Notes: generated by a model not told the origin, from the sequence alone. 64,000 bases of DNA from Streptomyces sp. NBC_01717 (GCF_036248255.1 NZ_CP109178.1:9119001-9183000); one strand, 5' to 3'. Positions 42,176-51,572 are shown, counted from the first letter of the stretch. Numbers and translations: made by a program.

Positions 42176-42910
42176 TCAGGTGGTGCTGTCCGGGGTTGTT
42201 TCGGGTTTCGTGTGGAGGATTTCGCGGGCTTGTTCTGCGGCGCGGGCGATGCTTTCGGAGACGAAGTCGAGGAAGCGGGCGATGTTCTCGAGGCGGGTGG
42301 CGGCGGGGGTGCCGGGGCCGAGGATGGCGACGCCCTGCCGTGAGGTTTCGACGAGTTGGGCGGTGGACCGGGCGCTGGCCATCATGGACTGGTACCAGAC
42401 GTCGTCGTCGACGACGTAGCGGTCGCGGCGGCGTTCGTCGCGTTCCCGGCGGACGAGGCCCTGGCTCTCGAGGAAGGCGATCGCTTTGGAGACCGACGCC
42501 GGGCTGACCTGGAGGCGCTGGACGAGTTCGGCTGCGGTGAGGCTGCCGGTGTCGGTGAGGGTGAGGCAGGCCATCACCCGGGACATCATCGTGGGCGCGC
42601 CCGTAGCCATGATGACGTTGGTGAACACCTCTTCGTACTCGCGCACCGCTTCGGCGTCGCGTCCGTGGGGCTGCGGGGGTGCTTCCGCTTCCCGGGGCGC
42701 GGCCCGCCTGCGTCGGTGGGCGCGGCGTTCGGTGGCGCGGTGGGCCAGTTCGGCGCGGTAGGTGGTGGGGCCGCCGTTGCGCATCACCTCCCGCGTGATT
42801 GTCGAGGTCGGGCGGTCCAGGCGTCTGGCGATCTCCGCGTAGGCGAGGCCGTCGGCCAGTCCCAGCGCGATCTGCTGGCGTTCGGGCTGGGTGAGTCTGC
42901 CTCCCGGCAT
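42176..42910 (-). CDS. Regulator: IS30-type HTH fused to a MarR/GbsR winged helix
   Basis: A 244-residue regulator with two DNA-binding modules. The first (about 1-45, LTQPERQQIALGLADGLAYAEIARRLDRPTSTITREV) is an HTH_38-type domain as in IS30 transposases. A basic/Pro linker follows, then a MarR/GbsR winged helix (about 95-170, LTAAELVQRLQVSPASVSKAIAFLESQGLVRRERDERRRDRYVV) and a helical tail. ATG 42910 follows AAGGAG. Divergent from it lies a dead cupin gene; repeated GCAACG sites in the gap are probable operators. It likely controlled that cupin gene and itself. Confidence 0.85.
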   Translation of the reverse strand: MPGGRLTQPERQQIALGLADGLAYAEIARRLDRPTSTITREVMRNGGPTTYRAELAHRATERRAHRRRRAAPREAEAPPQPHGRDAEAVREYEEVFTNVIMATGAPTMMSRVMACLTLTDTGSLTAAELVQRLQVSPASVSKAIAFLESQGLVRRERDERRRDRYVVDDDVWYQSMMASARSTAQLVETSRQGVAILGPGTPAATRLENIARFLDFVSESIARAAEQAREILHTKPETTPDSTT

Positions 42911-42985
42911 CACGGTCTCCTTCGTCGGGCTGCGATGTCTCCACTATAGCGTTCACCTTCAATTCATTGCAATGAGTCGTCGAAT

Positions 42986-43019
42986 GTCGTTGCGTTAATC
43001 GGATGATTGTTGCAACGAC
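42986..43019. promoter_or_regulatory. Inverted GTCGTTGC / GCAACGAC operator
   Basis: Eight-base arms are separated by 18 bp in the gap between the HTH-MarR regulator and the cupin pseudogene. Further GCAACG half-sites follow at about 43054 and 43083, so a cluster of binding sites is likely. The region is AT-richer than the flanks. Confidence 0.6.
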
Positions 43020-43131
43020 TCTCGTCTTTCACCTGCACTGTTGGTGATTGTGCGCAACGAGCGGATTGGGGAATGCTAAAACGCAACGTAGCTTTTCCGT
43101 CATCGGAAACACAGAAGCGAAGGAGAGCACG

Positions 43132-43346
43132 ATGTAGAAGCCGGACACCCCCGCCCCCGTCTCGGCCGTCCAGGACATCCCCGCGGGACGTATCCGGTAA
43201 AGGCCGGTGACGCCCTTCTCGAGCCCGGGGGCGACGTGATCCACTACCAGTGCGCCAACAACCTTCCGGACGCGCAGTCGCGGCCGGTGGTGACCATGTT
43301 CGCGCCGCCGGGTGCCCCGGTTCTGACCGTGGTCAGCAGCCCCTGT
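43132..43346 (+). pseudogene. Dead cupin gene: stop at codon 2, internal frameshift
   Basis: AAGGAGAGC is followed by ATG 43132 and immediately TAG. The downstream codons KPDTPAPVSAVQDIPAGRIR, then a stop, then in another frame KAGDALLEPGGDVIHYQ and CANNLPDAQSRPVVTMFAP, match the sequence of a small cupin protein. Both the nonsense codon and a deletion/frameshift near 43195 kill it. The promoter and the divergent regulator are intact. Confidence 0.6.
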
Positions 43347-43630
43347 CGGGTGTCCGAACGTCCTGCCGGCGCTGAGACACGGTCCGATTCGGTGCACAGC
43401 TCACCCCGGTGTAACTGCGCCGCGCGGCGGGTCGTTGGTGGTGTACCGCGTGGTGCACAACCGTCCCCGCGGACACGCGATGACGGACCTGAGCGCAGCT
43501 CGCTGCATGCATGACTTCAGGCCCGGAAAGGCTTGCAGGGACGCCGTGTTGCTCCACACCGAAGTGGGTGCGGAGTAGTGCCCCCCATTCACCATTTTGG
43601 GCCGTTCGATATCCGCCTCCCGGTCGTACG
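43347..43630. other. Intergenic, no gene seen
   Basis: Between the cupin remnant and the terminator of ahpD. No frame is supportable. Confidence 0.4.
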
Positions 43631-43666
43631 CGTCCGGCCGGACCGTATACGTCCGGCCGGACCGTA
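43631..43666 (-). terminator. Repeated palindromic hairpin downstream of ahpD
   Basis: Two copies of CGTCCGGCCGGACCGTA (43631-43647 and 43650-43666), each with a TCCGGCCGGA palindrome, lie 9 bp past the AhpD stop. The array can fold as nested hairpins and probably terminates that gene; it is also a tandem repeat with a 19-bp period. Confidence 0.6.
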
Positions 43667-43675
43667 CGCCGTCGC

Positions 43676-44149
43676 TCAGCCGAACTGGCCAACCTGATAG
43701 CTGCCGGCCGGCTGCTGGTTGATGATGTTGATGCGGTTGTAGCTGTTGATGATGGCGATGAGAGACATCAGCGCGACGAGCTGGTCCTCATCGAAGTGCT
43801 TGGCGGCGTTCGCCCAGGCCTCGTCGGTCACCCCACCGGCCGCGTCAGCGATCCGGGTGCCCTGCTCGGTCAGTTCCAGCGCGGCGCGCTCGGCCTCGGT
43901 GAAGACCGTTGCCTCACGCCAGGCGGCGATCAGGTTGAGCCGCACCGAGGTCTCCCCGGCGTGCGTTGCCTCCTTGGTGTGCATGTCGGTGCAGAAGCCG
44001 CAGCCGTTGACCTGGCTGGCCCGGATCTCCACCAGATGCTGAACGGTGTCCGGCAGCGCCGAGTCCGCCAGCACTTTGCTGGCCGAGACGAGGTGCTTCA
44101 ACACCTTGGCCGCGAGGGGACTGGCGTAGTAGTTGAGACGCGATTCCAT
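43676..44149 (-). CDS. AhpD/carboxymuconolactone decarboxylase-family protein
   Basis: A 157-residue AhpD-like protein. The redox motif CGFCTDMH has the CxxC pair and the proton-relay His, as in alkylhydroperoxidase AhpD. The helical bundle includes YYASPLAAKVLKHLVSASKVL. ATG 44149 begins at conserved MESRLNYYASP; an upstream extension in frame has no such composition. It could reduce peroxides or act in redox relay. No AhpC partner is adjacent. Confidence 0.9.
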   Translation of the reverse strand: MESRLNYYASPLAAKVLKHLVSASKVLADSALPDTVQHLVEIRASQVNGCGFCTDMHTKEATHAGETSVRLNLIAAWREATVFTEAERAALELTEQGTRIADAAGGVTDEAWANAAKHFDEDQLVALMSLIAIINSYNRINIINQQPAGSYQVGQFG

Positions 44150-44435
44150 GGGATCTCCTAACCCAGTTGCAGATACACAACGGTGACCGGGCAGCCCGGC
44201 AAAGTGTGACGCCAAGGGCTGTGTGATGTGGGTCTCCGTGGCCATGCCATCGCCGTACCTCCAAGTGAGGTCCCCTGCTGTGCGGCAGATGCTGATGGCC
44301 CGGTCGGTACGTGTTGAAGGTCGGCAGTGGACTCGGCGTCCCGCGACGAATCGACCACGCATTGGGACGCGCGGCAAAGATGCTCGGCTGCATGCCGTAC
44401 GAGGACGGCCGGGACGACAACGCCCCGGCGGGGCC

Positions 44436-46937
44436 TCACCCGACCCCGACCTCTGCTACAGGCGCACCCTCACACGCACGGGCCTTCGGCATGCCGGGGG
44501 CCAGGTCCTCCTCGGCCCAGACGACCTTGCCGCCCGATACCGAGCGGGCGCCCCATCTGCGGGACAGCTGACCGACCAGGAAGAGGCCGCGGCCGTTCTC
44601 GTCGGTGGTGCGTGCGCGACGCAGCTGCGGGGAGCCGACGTCGGTGTCGAACACTTCGCAGGTCAGGACTTGATGCTGGATCAGACGCAGACCGATCAGG
44701 CCGGAGCCGTGGCGGACAGCGTTGGTGACCAGTTCGCTGATGATCAGCTTCGTGGTGTCCTCGAGACCGTCCAGGCCCCAGTCGGCCAGCTGACAGGATG
44801 CCAGGTATCGGGCGTCGCGGACTGCGGTCTCGTCACTCGGCAGCGTCCAGGAAGCGACCTTGGCCGGGCTGATCGAGCGGGTGCGGACGAGGAGCAAGGT
44901 GACGTCGTCGCACGGTGCCTGCCCCGGGATGGTCTCCGTCGCGCGGGTGCAGAGGTCCTCCAGGGACCGATCCGGTTGTGCCAGGGCGGCGCCCAGGCGA
45001 TCCATTCCCACGTCGATGTCGTGCTCGCGGGACTCGATCAGGCCGTCGGTGTACAGAGCGATGAGACTTCCCTCGGGCAGTTCCACCTCCACGGCCTCGA
45101 AGGGGACCCCCAGTCCGGTGCCGAGCGGGGTTCCGGTGGGAAGATCAGGGAAGGTGATTCGGCCCTGCGGGTCGACGATCGCGGGCGGCGGGTGCCCGGC
45201 CCGCGCCATGGTGCACTTCCGGGTGACCGGGTCGTAGACGGCGTACAGACAGGTGGCGCCGACCACCGTGCGGGTCTGGTCCGGGGCGTCGGCGTCTTCC
45301 TCGGCCAGTCGCTGGACCGTGTCATCGAGGTGGGCCAGCAGTTCGTCAGGGGGCAGCTCCATGTCGGCGAGCGTGTGAACGGCGGTGCGGAGCCTGCCCA
45401 TGGTCGCGGCGGCGTTGATGCCGTGTCCGACCACATCGCCGACGACGAGAGCCACCCGGGCGCCGGACAGCGGGATCACATCGAACCAGTCGCCTCCGAC
45501 GCCGTGGTCCATGTCGGCGGGCAGGTAGCGTGAGGCAGCCTCGACGGCCGCGCCGCCCTTCAAACGGTGAGGGAGCAGGTTGCGTTGCAGCGCGAGGGCC
45601 GCGGTGTGTTCGCGCGCGTACTGGCGAGCGTTGTCAATCGACATCGCAGCGCGAGAGACGAGTTCTTCGGCGAGGAGCAGATCGAACTCCTGGAACGGCA
45701 CCGGGTCCTCGGTGCGTACGAACAACGCCACGCCCAGCAGGGCGCGCCGCGCCCGGATGGGTACGATCATCAGGGAGTGCATGCTGTTCTCACGGATCTT
45801 CTGCGCTCGTGCCGGGTCCTCGTCGATCCACGTGCCCGGAGCGGTGTCCAGGACCGCCTCCAGGTGGGACTTCCCGCTGCGCAGGACGCCGGTGACGGGT
45901 GAGGTGGGCGTCACGGGGACCGACTCACCCCGCATCCACGCGGATTCCGGGACCCCTTGGTGGATCGAGGCCAGACCGGCACGTCGGAACGCGGGGAGGC
46001 GCCCGTCCATCGGGCCGATGCGGACCGGGGGCCCCTCGCCGAACGGGACCGACTGCTCCAGGTCGACGATGGCGTAGTCGGCGAGCAGGGGCACGGCCAG
46101 GTCGGCCAGTTCCTGGCTGGTCTGCATCACGTCCAGGGTGCTGCCGAGGCGCGTACTGGCCTCGCTGAGGATGGCGAGGCGCTCGAGCGCCTGCCGGCTC
46201 TCGGTGACATCGACGTTGATGGTGCACACCCCCAGTGCTTGGCCGTCGGCGTCCTGAAGGCAGAAGAACGAAGCCGCCATGGTGTGCTCCTGGCGTGGAT
46301 TCGTAGACGGCCACGTCCGGTACTGGTGGACCTTGGTGGTGCCGCTGTGGAGTACCTGCCGCATCACTGCCTCGACTGCTTCGGCCTTGACATCGGGTCG
46401 CGCATCGGTGAATCGGCGTCCGAGCCGTCGGTCACTGGAAATGCCGTCGTGGCGCTCCATCGTGTCGTTCACCCAGGTGCAGCGCAGCTGCGAGTCACGA
46501 ACGACGATGCCGATCGGTGCGCGGGTGAGCAGCGCCTCCCGCACCGATCCGTCCACTGCCTCCCTGGAGGGCGTGCCGATGTCGGTCACGGAGATGAGCC
46601 ACCGGACTGTTCCGTCCTGCCCCCGCAACATCGAGATCCGCAGGTTGATGTTGAGCATGTGGCCGTCTCGGTGGCGCACCGCAGTCGTGCCCGACCAGCC
46701 ATTTTGAGCACGGCACTGCTCGATGAACGCCGATATCGTCGGCGCTTCCTCGGAAAATGGCAGAACGAGTGCCGTCGAGCGGCCCACCGCGTCCCTGGCG
46801 GAGTACCCGACGAGCCGCTCGGCGGCCTGCGTCCATGCGACCACCGTCCCCTGCCCGTCGAACATCGCGACTGCCGACTCCGAGGTCTCATACGTGTTCA
46901 GTCGATCACTGAGTGTTACGTTGCCGTAGCTGATCAT
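44436..46937 (-). CDS. PAS-PAS-GAF-PP2C(SpoIIE)-HATPase regulator
   Basis: An 833-residue cytoplasmic signal protein. The domains in order are: PAS (about 10-130, with TISAFIEQC and RHRDGHMLNINLRISMLRGQDG), PAS (about 150-265), GAF (about 275-460), SpoIIE-type PP2C phosphatase (about 480-690; GGDWFDVIPL and VGDVVGHGINAAATMGRLR) and an RsbW-like ATPase (about 705-820; SELVTNAVRHGSG). ATG 46937 is chosen at the domain start; the open frame upstream is unlikely coding. This layout is typical of streptomycete anti-anti-sigma control, combining switch kinase and phosphatase. The sigma partner is not nearby. Confidence 0.93.
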   Translation of the reverse strand: MISYGNVTLSDRLNTYETSESAVAMFDGQGTVVAWTQAAERLVGYSARDAVGRSTALVLPFSEEAPTISAFIEQCRAQNGWSGTTAVRHRDGHMLNINLRISMLRGQDGTVRWLISVTDIGTPSREAVDGSVREALLTRAPIGIVVRDSQLRCTWVNDTMERHDGISSDRRLGRRFTDARPDVKAEAVEAVMRQVLHSGTTKVHQYRTWPSTNPRQEHTMAASFFCLQDADGQALGVCTINVDVTESRQALERLAILSEASTRLGSTLDVMQTSQELADLAVPLLADYAIVDLEQSVPFGEGPPVRIGPMDGRLPAFRRAGLASIHQGVPESAWMRGESVPVTPTSPVTGVLRSGKSHLEAVLDTAPGTWIDEDPARAQKIRENSMHSLMIVPIRARRALLGVALFVRTEDPVPFQEFDLLLAEELVSRAAMSIDNARQYAREHTAALALQRNLLPHRLKGGAAVEAASRYLPADMDHGVGGDWFDVIPLSGARVALVVGDVVGHGINAAATMGRLRTAVHTLADMELPPDELLAHLDDTVQRLAEEDADAPDQTRTVVGATCLYAVYDPVTRKCTMARAGHPPPAIVDPQGRITFPDLPTGTPLGTGLGVPFEAVEVELPEGSLIALYTDGLIESREHDIDVGMDRLGAALAQPDRSLEDLCTRATETIPGQAPCDDVTLLLVRTRSISPAKVASWTLPSDETAVRDARYLASCQLADWGLDGLEDTTKLIISELVTNAVRHGSGLIGLRLIQHQVLTCEVFDTDVGSPQLRRARTTDENGRGLFLVGQLSRRWGARSVSGGKVVWAEEDLAPGMPKARACEGAPVAEVGVG

Positions 46938-47665
<728 letters not shown>

Positions 47666-47765
47666 GGAACTTCCTCACGCGATGTGCACCCGGCACAACC
47701 ATCCTTGCCGCTCGGGGGTCACATCAAGTGGGAGTAAACCGCTCTCGGAGAAACAAGGGGGAAAT

Positions 47766-48215
47766 ATGGGAAGCATGCGTAATGTCGCGGCTGTCGGGGC
47801 GTTATCCACACTGATGGTGGGCGCCACGGCCGTGTTCGGCACGACCGCCTCTGCCGCGCCCAACGTCACACCGCAGCGCGTCTGCGGCGCCGCCTACAAG
47901 ACCGTGAACTCGGTGCCTGTCGGCTCGCTGGGTACCGTCTATCTGACGTACAACTCGTCGAACGGCAAGAACTGCGTCGCGACCATCCGTGCCAACCCGG
48001 GCACGGCCAAGGACATGTCCACGTACATCTACGTCCCCGACACCGACGAGTGGGCGGGGGACTCCGGGATGTACACGTCGTACGCGGGGCCGGGCTACGT
48101 CTACGGCAAGGCGCACTGTGTGAGTTGGGGCGGCAACATCGCCAACGTGTACGTGTCGGTGGAAAACTCCAACTGCGCAGCGCTCAGGGAACACCGGGTA
48201 ACCGAGATCCGCTGA
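47766..48215 (+). CDS. SapA-like secreted protein
   Basis: A 149-residue secreted protein. The Sec signal is about residues 1-31 (MRNVAAVGALSTLMVGATAV, TASA). The mature part matches the layout of spore-associated protein A: VCGAAYKTVNSVPVG, GTVYLTYNSSNGKNCVATI, TSYAGPGYVYGKAHCVSWGG, four Cys probably paired. GGGGGAAAT precedes ATG 47766. The C-terminus (NCAALREHRVTEIR) is longer than in usual SapA proteins, which end soon after the last Cys; a lost stop is possible. It is likely exported to the aerial hyphae or spore surface. Confidence 0.85.
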   Translation: MGSMRNVAAVGALSTLMVGATAVFGTTASAAPNVTPQRVCGAAYKTVNSVPVGSLGTVYLTYNSSNGKNCVATIRANPGTAKDMSTYIYVPDTDEWAGDSGMYTSYAGPGYVYGKAHCVSWGGNIANVYVSVENSNCAALREHRVTEIR

Positions 48216-48224
48216 TCCGGCTCA

Positions 48225-48460
48225 TCACCCGGCCGCAAGGTCCCGCGCCGCCGCTACCCGGATTCCGACCGCCGTACCGCTGACGGTTGCCGGGAAGGTG
48301 TCCATGAGCCGCAGGCGGGGCGGGATCTTGTAGTGGGCCGGCTCTCCCACGGCAGAGGGGACGATGTCGGCCAGGGGAGGGGCCACCGCACTCGGCCTTT
48401 GCCGGGCGCGGGCCCGGAGACGATGACCGAACAACCTCTCCAGGAACATCCCGTGCACCC
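48225..48460 (-). pseudogene. C-terminal remnant of an acyl-CoA synthetase
   Basis: Minus-strand sequence reads PAHYKIPPRLRLMDTFPATV and then SGTAVGIRVAAARDLAAG. It corresponds to the C-terminal lid of AMP-forming acyl-CoA synthetases, where HYKIP and FP-T-TGK normally appear. The catalytic Lys position (SGK) reads SGT, and everything upstream is missing, so it is dead. Confidence 0.7.
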
Positions 48461-48580
48461 ATTCTGACCTTACGTACCAATAGCAACAGGCGGCCCGAGC
48501 AGACGGCTGACACCCGCGCCCTCACTCTGGGCACACCCGGTTCGTGACGCACCGTCCCGATACCCGGCCGCGGACAGTCC

Positions 48581-49243
48581 TCAAGCCCGGAAGTCCGACT
48601 TGCGCTCGGGTGAGGCGTCGGCGAGAGCCTTCGTCACGCCGTCGACGTCGGCGCGGAGCCCGTAGACCGGGCTGCCGGGCTGCTGGCGCCAGGAGTCATC
48701 GATGCCACCGGCATCGACGGTGTCGAAGCCGAGTTCGTCGATCAGGGCGCGGACCTTTGCCTTGGAGGTCTCGTCGTCCGAGGCGACGGGCAGCGCGATC
48801 CGCTCGCGGTGCCCGGCCGGCCGCGGCATGGCGAGGATGTCCTGGGCGAAGGTGCCGTTGAACGCCTTGACGACCGGATGGCCGAGGTTCTGCTCGGTCC
48901 AGCGGCTCTCGGTCAGGCCGTCGTCCTCGATCGCGGCGATCCGTCCGTCGCGCTCCTTGGGGTAGTAGTTGCCGGTGTCGATGACGGCGAATCCCTCGGC
49001 CGCGCCGTCGAAGAGGTCGGAGGGCAGGCCGGGGACCCTCCTGAGAGGGATGGTCACCACGACGATTTCCGCGCCGCGGGCGGCTTCGGCGGCAATGACC
49101 GGGGTGGCACCGGTTTCCTCGGCCAGGGCAGCCAAGGTCTCGGGGCCGCGGGAGTTGGCCACGGACACGTCGTGCCCGAGGGTGGTGAGGCGGCGGGTGA
49201 GATTGCCGCCGATATTGCCTGCTCCGATGATGCCGATCTTCAT
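48581..49243 (-). CDS. F420-dependent NADP oxidoreductase-like protein
   Basis: A 220-residue dinucleotide-binding enzyme of the NADP:F420 oxidoreductase/ProC-like group. The N-terminal Rossmann motif GAGNIGGNLTRRL is at residues 7-19, followed by VANSRGP and IVVVTIPL, and a central VIDTGNYYPKERDG, VKAFNGTFAQDILAMPRP. The family reduces NADP with F420H2 or acts on small substrates. Here it stands alone, with remnants on both sides. ATG 49243 is strongly supported by the Rossmann start. Confidence 0.88.
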   Translation of the reverse strand: MKIGIIGAGNIGGNLTRRLTTLGHDVSVANSRGPETLAALAEETGATPVIAAEAARGAEIVVVTIPLRRVPGLPSDLFDGAAEGFAVIDTGNYYPKERDGRIAAIEDDGLTESRWTEQNLGHPVVKAFNGTFAQDILAMPRPAGHRERIALPVASDDETSKAKVRALIDELGFDTVDAGGIDDSWRQQPGSPVYGLRADVDGVTKALADASPERKSDFRA

Positions 49244-49294
49244 GAGCTGTCCTTCGAGAGTGGTCCGGTATCCGGTGTCGGCATCCAGCGTCGG

Positions 49295-49370
49295 TCAGAC
49301 GGGGCTGCTGAGCGCGTCGAACTCGCCGTCGGTGAGGGTGATGAATGCGGACACCGGTGTGCGCCGAGGG
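49295..49370 (-). pseudogene. Short C-terminal remnant (unknown)
   Basis: A tail reading TPVSAFITLTDGEFDALSSPV ends at 49295. It resembles the end of small DUF397-like streptomycete proteins, but identity is weak and nothing upstream is left. Confidence 0.3.
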
Positions 49371-49419
49371 CCGGCTGCGTAAGGCGTGTCCCAGAGCCTG
49401 TTCGGCCGATCATGCGATT

Positions 49420-49625
49420 ACTTCATATTCCGTGCTCCGCGGACCGGGCCGGGGCAGGCCCTACAAGAAGCCGGACAGCGCCGCGGCCGACAAGGCGTAC
49501 GGCAACAGCTCGTGCCGCCGCTACTCGCGGGACCGGGGCATCCGCCACACCATCCCGGAGAAGACCGACAGCCGGACCGCCCGGCTGCGCAAAAGGTCAC
49601 GCGGTGGACGGCCGCCCGGCAGTGT
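49420..49625 (+). mobile_element. IS5-type transposase remnant
   Basis: The + frame reads RGPGRGRPYKKPDSAAADKA, then RRYSRDRGIRHTIPEKTDSR and LRKRSRGGRPPG. The phrases ADKAY, RGIRHTIPE and RSRGGRPPG are the conserved C-terminal region of streptomycete IS5-family (DDE) transposases. The N-terminal catalytic parts are missing. Directly to its right are the CRISPR-like repeats. Confidence 0.75.
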
Positions 49626-49651
49626 GACGGCAGCGGTGTGGATGCCGGACA

Positions 49652-49803
49652 GTTGCTCCCCGCGCCCGCGGGCATGGTCCCAACATCATGTGGAGCCAGC
49701 CCAGTTGGGTGCCCTGCTCCCCGCACCCGCCGGGATGGTCCCCCTCGCTACGCGCGGGAAACCCCCAGAACCGCTGCTCCCAGCTCTCCTCGCGGCTGAT
49801 CTC
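49652..49803. CRISPR. Mini CRISPR array, type I-E-like repeats
   Basis: Two repeats of the form TGCTCCCCGC-ACC/GCC-CGC-GGG-ATGGTCCC begin at 49654 and 49715, exactly 61 bp apart, with a 33-bp spacer between; a degenerate third repeat begins near 49775. The sequence and spacing match type I-E repeats of streptomycetes (about 29-bp repeat, 32-bp spacer). On the minus strand the repeats give the tell-tale false peptides GTMPAGAGS and GTIPAGAGS. No cas gene is present, so it is an orphan or decaying array. Confidence 0.8.
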
Positions 49804-49827
49804 TGGTCGGTGAACGGGAAAAATGTT

Positions 49828-50721
49828 ATGAATTTGTGGGTGTTGCATGAGGAGATACTTGCGGATCGGCTTCGTGAAGCGGGGTACGCCGCAAAAGAGG
49901 TGAAAGAGGCCGTCGGTGGAGTTGTCGCCATCGCGGGTCTGGTGACGCTTCAGGACGGCACCGAGTTATTTGCAAAGACCCTGCTCGGGCCGGATCGGGA
50001 CATATTCCCGGTTGAATCCACCGGTCTGTCCGAACTCCACAATCTCGGCGGGGTGAACACACCGGATGTGTTGTGTGCCTCTCCGCGTCTGCTCGTACTC
50101 GAGAAGATGCAGCCGCGCCGGGACGACGAGCACTTCTGGGAACAACTCGCCTCCATGCTCGCCACCCTGCACATGTCCACCGTCTCCGACCGGTTCGGCT
50201 GGCACCGCGACGGCTGGCTGGGCCGACTGCGTCAGGACAACACCTGGGAGACGGACGGCCACACCTTTTTCGGGGAACGGCGCATCCTGCGCTGGCTCCC
50301 GGAACCGCTGGTCGAGGCCGCATTCAACCGCGAGGAGCGTCAAGCCCTGGAACGGCTGTGCGCGGCCCTGCCCGAGCTGGTTCCGCCCCAGCCCCCGTGC
50401 CTGACCCACGGCGATCTGTGGCAGGAGAATGTCGTCGCCACCAGCGACGGTGCCCCCGTGCTCATCGACCCCGCCGTGTCGTACAACTGGCCCGAAGCCG
50501 ACCTCAGCATGCTGTGGTGCTCACCGCGAGCGGCCGCCTCGGAGCGTTTCTTCGCCGCGTATCAGGAGATCGCCCCTCTGCAGGACGGCTGGGAGGAACG
50601 GATGCCCCTCCTCCATCTCCGGGAACTCCTCAGCGTCATCGCCCATGACGACGACGACTGGGGCGCCGTCGAGGCCGTGCGGAAGATCATTGCGCCGTTC
50701 CGGCGGAGCTGCGTCTCCTGA
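49828..50721 (+). CDS. Fructosamine kinase family protein
   Basis: A 297-residue phosphotransferase of the fructosamine/ketosamine-3-kinase family in the APH fold. The catalytic loop is LTHGDLWQENVV (HGDxWxxN) and the metal motif is LIDPAVSYNWPEADLSMLW. The N-lobe contains GVVAIAGLVTLQDGTELFAKTLLG with its Lys. It would phosphorylate sugar amines or ribulosamines on proteins to undo glycation. The start is ATG 49828, though GTG 49810 is possible. It directly follows the CRISPR-like remnant, from which its promoter may start. Confidence 0.9.
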   Translation: MNLWVLHEEILADRLREAGYAAKEVKEAVGGVVAIAGLVTLQDGTELFAKTLLGPDRDIFPVESTGLSELHNLGGVNTPDVLCASPRLLVLEKMQPRRDDEHFWEQLASMLATLHMSTVSDRFGWHRDGWLGRLRQDNTWETDGHTFFGERRILRWLPEPLVEAAFNREERQALERLCAALPELVPPQPPCLTHGDLWQENVVATSDGAPVLIDPAVSYNWPEADLSMLWCSPRAAASERFFAAYQEIAPLQDGWEERMPLLHLRELLSVIAHDDDDWGAVEAVRKIIAPFRRSCVS

Positions 50722-50870
50722 CGAGTCGTGTCGTATGCACGAAACCGGCGGCTGAGCGTGGGTCCCACCTCCTCCCCGCGGAGAGCGGACAGCTGGCCCT
50801 GCGCCCTGACTCAACCACGTACGCCACGCCGCGGATGTGCCGACTCTGCCACGCGGTTCTGCCCGGCGGT
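50722..50870. other. Short convergent gap
   Basis: A + strand piece reading MCRLCHAVLPGGLRGDKDG looks like a decayed zinc-finger end. No terminator hairpin is clear between the convergent genes. Confidence 0.3.
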
Positions 50871-51572
50871 CTACGCGGGGACAAGGACGGTAAGCCATTC
50901 CGCTTCACGTGGCCGGTACCCGTAACGATTCCTCAGCCCCGACACGATTGCCGGGACGTGGCCGGCTCCGTAGACGATGGCCACCCGGATCGGCTCGTCG
51001 CCGCGCTCCGCGTGGATCTCGCCGAGCGCGTCGAGCAACCGCTGGTCGCGCCGATCGCTCATCGCGTGCTCCACAGGGTCGTCGGCCATCATCTCCGCCC
51101 GCAGCGTCGACGGCAGGTCCTCGACCACCAGGTCTTCATCGAGGAAGGCGCGCGGACCGCGCAGCGCGAACACCAGGCCCATCACGGGAGCCGCGACCAT
51201 GAGCAGCAAGTACGTCCACCGCGGCAGTGTCTTCAGGTCCGCGATCGCCTCCGCCGCGGTCACATCCGGATTGATAACCTGCACGCCCTCGGGAAGCAGC
51301 AGCTCTTCGCGCTGCTCCTGCAGGCCGTTGCGCCGTCGGCGTGGGGCGAACCGGTAAGCAAGCGTGAGGGCACTCACTCCGACCGACTTCCCTCGGATTC
51401 CCTCGACGACTATGAGGTCGCATTCCCTGAGCCTGATGCGGACCTGGGAGTAGAACGTCGGTGAAGCCACATGCACCATCGGGAAGATCACGAATTCAAG
51501 TGGCGTCCCCGTCCGCCTCATGGTGATCACAGCAGATCGGACGGCATACCCGGTCACCTCGATGATCTGCAT
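50871..51572 (-). CDS. TraB/GumN (Tiki-like) family membrane protein
   Basis: A 233-residue protein of the TraB/PrgY/Tiki family. Two GxxH-type motifs are visible: FPMVHVASPTFY near residue 35 and IVYGAGHVPAIVS near 205, with conserved DLIVVEGIRG. One helix lies at about residues 124-145 (LLLMVAAPVMGLVFAL). The start at ATG 51572 follows GGGGGATC; the open frame upstream is Arg/Pro-rich and non-coding. Family members are proposed metalloproteases or pheromone shut-down factors; function here is unknown. Confidence 0.8.
   Translation of the reverse strand: MQIIEVTGYAVRSAVITMRRTGTPLEFVIFPMVHVASPTFYSQVRIRLRECDLIVVEGIRGKSVGVSALTLAYRFAPRRRRNGLQEQREELLLPEGVQVINPDVTAAEAIADLKTLPRWTYLLLMVAAPVMGLVFALRGPRAFLDEDLVVEDLPSTLRAEMMADDPVEHAMSDRRDQRLLDALGEIHAERGDEPIRVAIVYGAGHVPAIVSGLRNRYGYRPREAEWLTVLVPA

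Noticed and set aside
49418..49931. Small minus-strand ORFs reading GTMPAGAGS and GTIPAGAGS
   Set aside because: These peptides are the typical false translation of type I-E CRISPR repeats; the DNA repeats were annotated instead.
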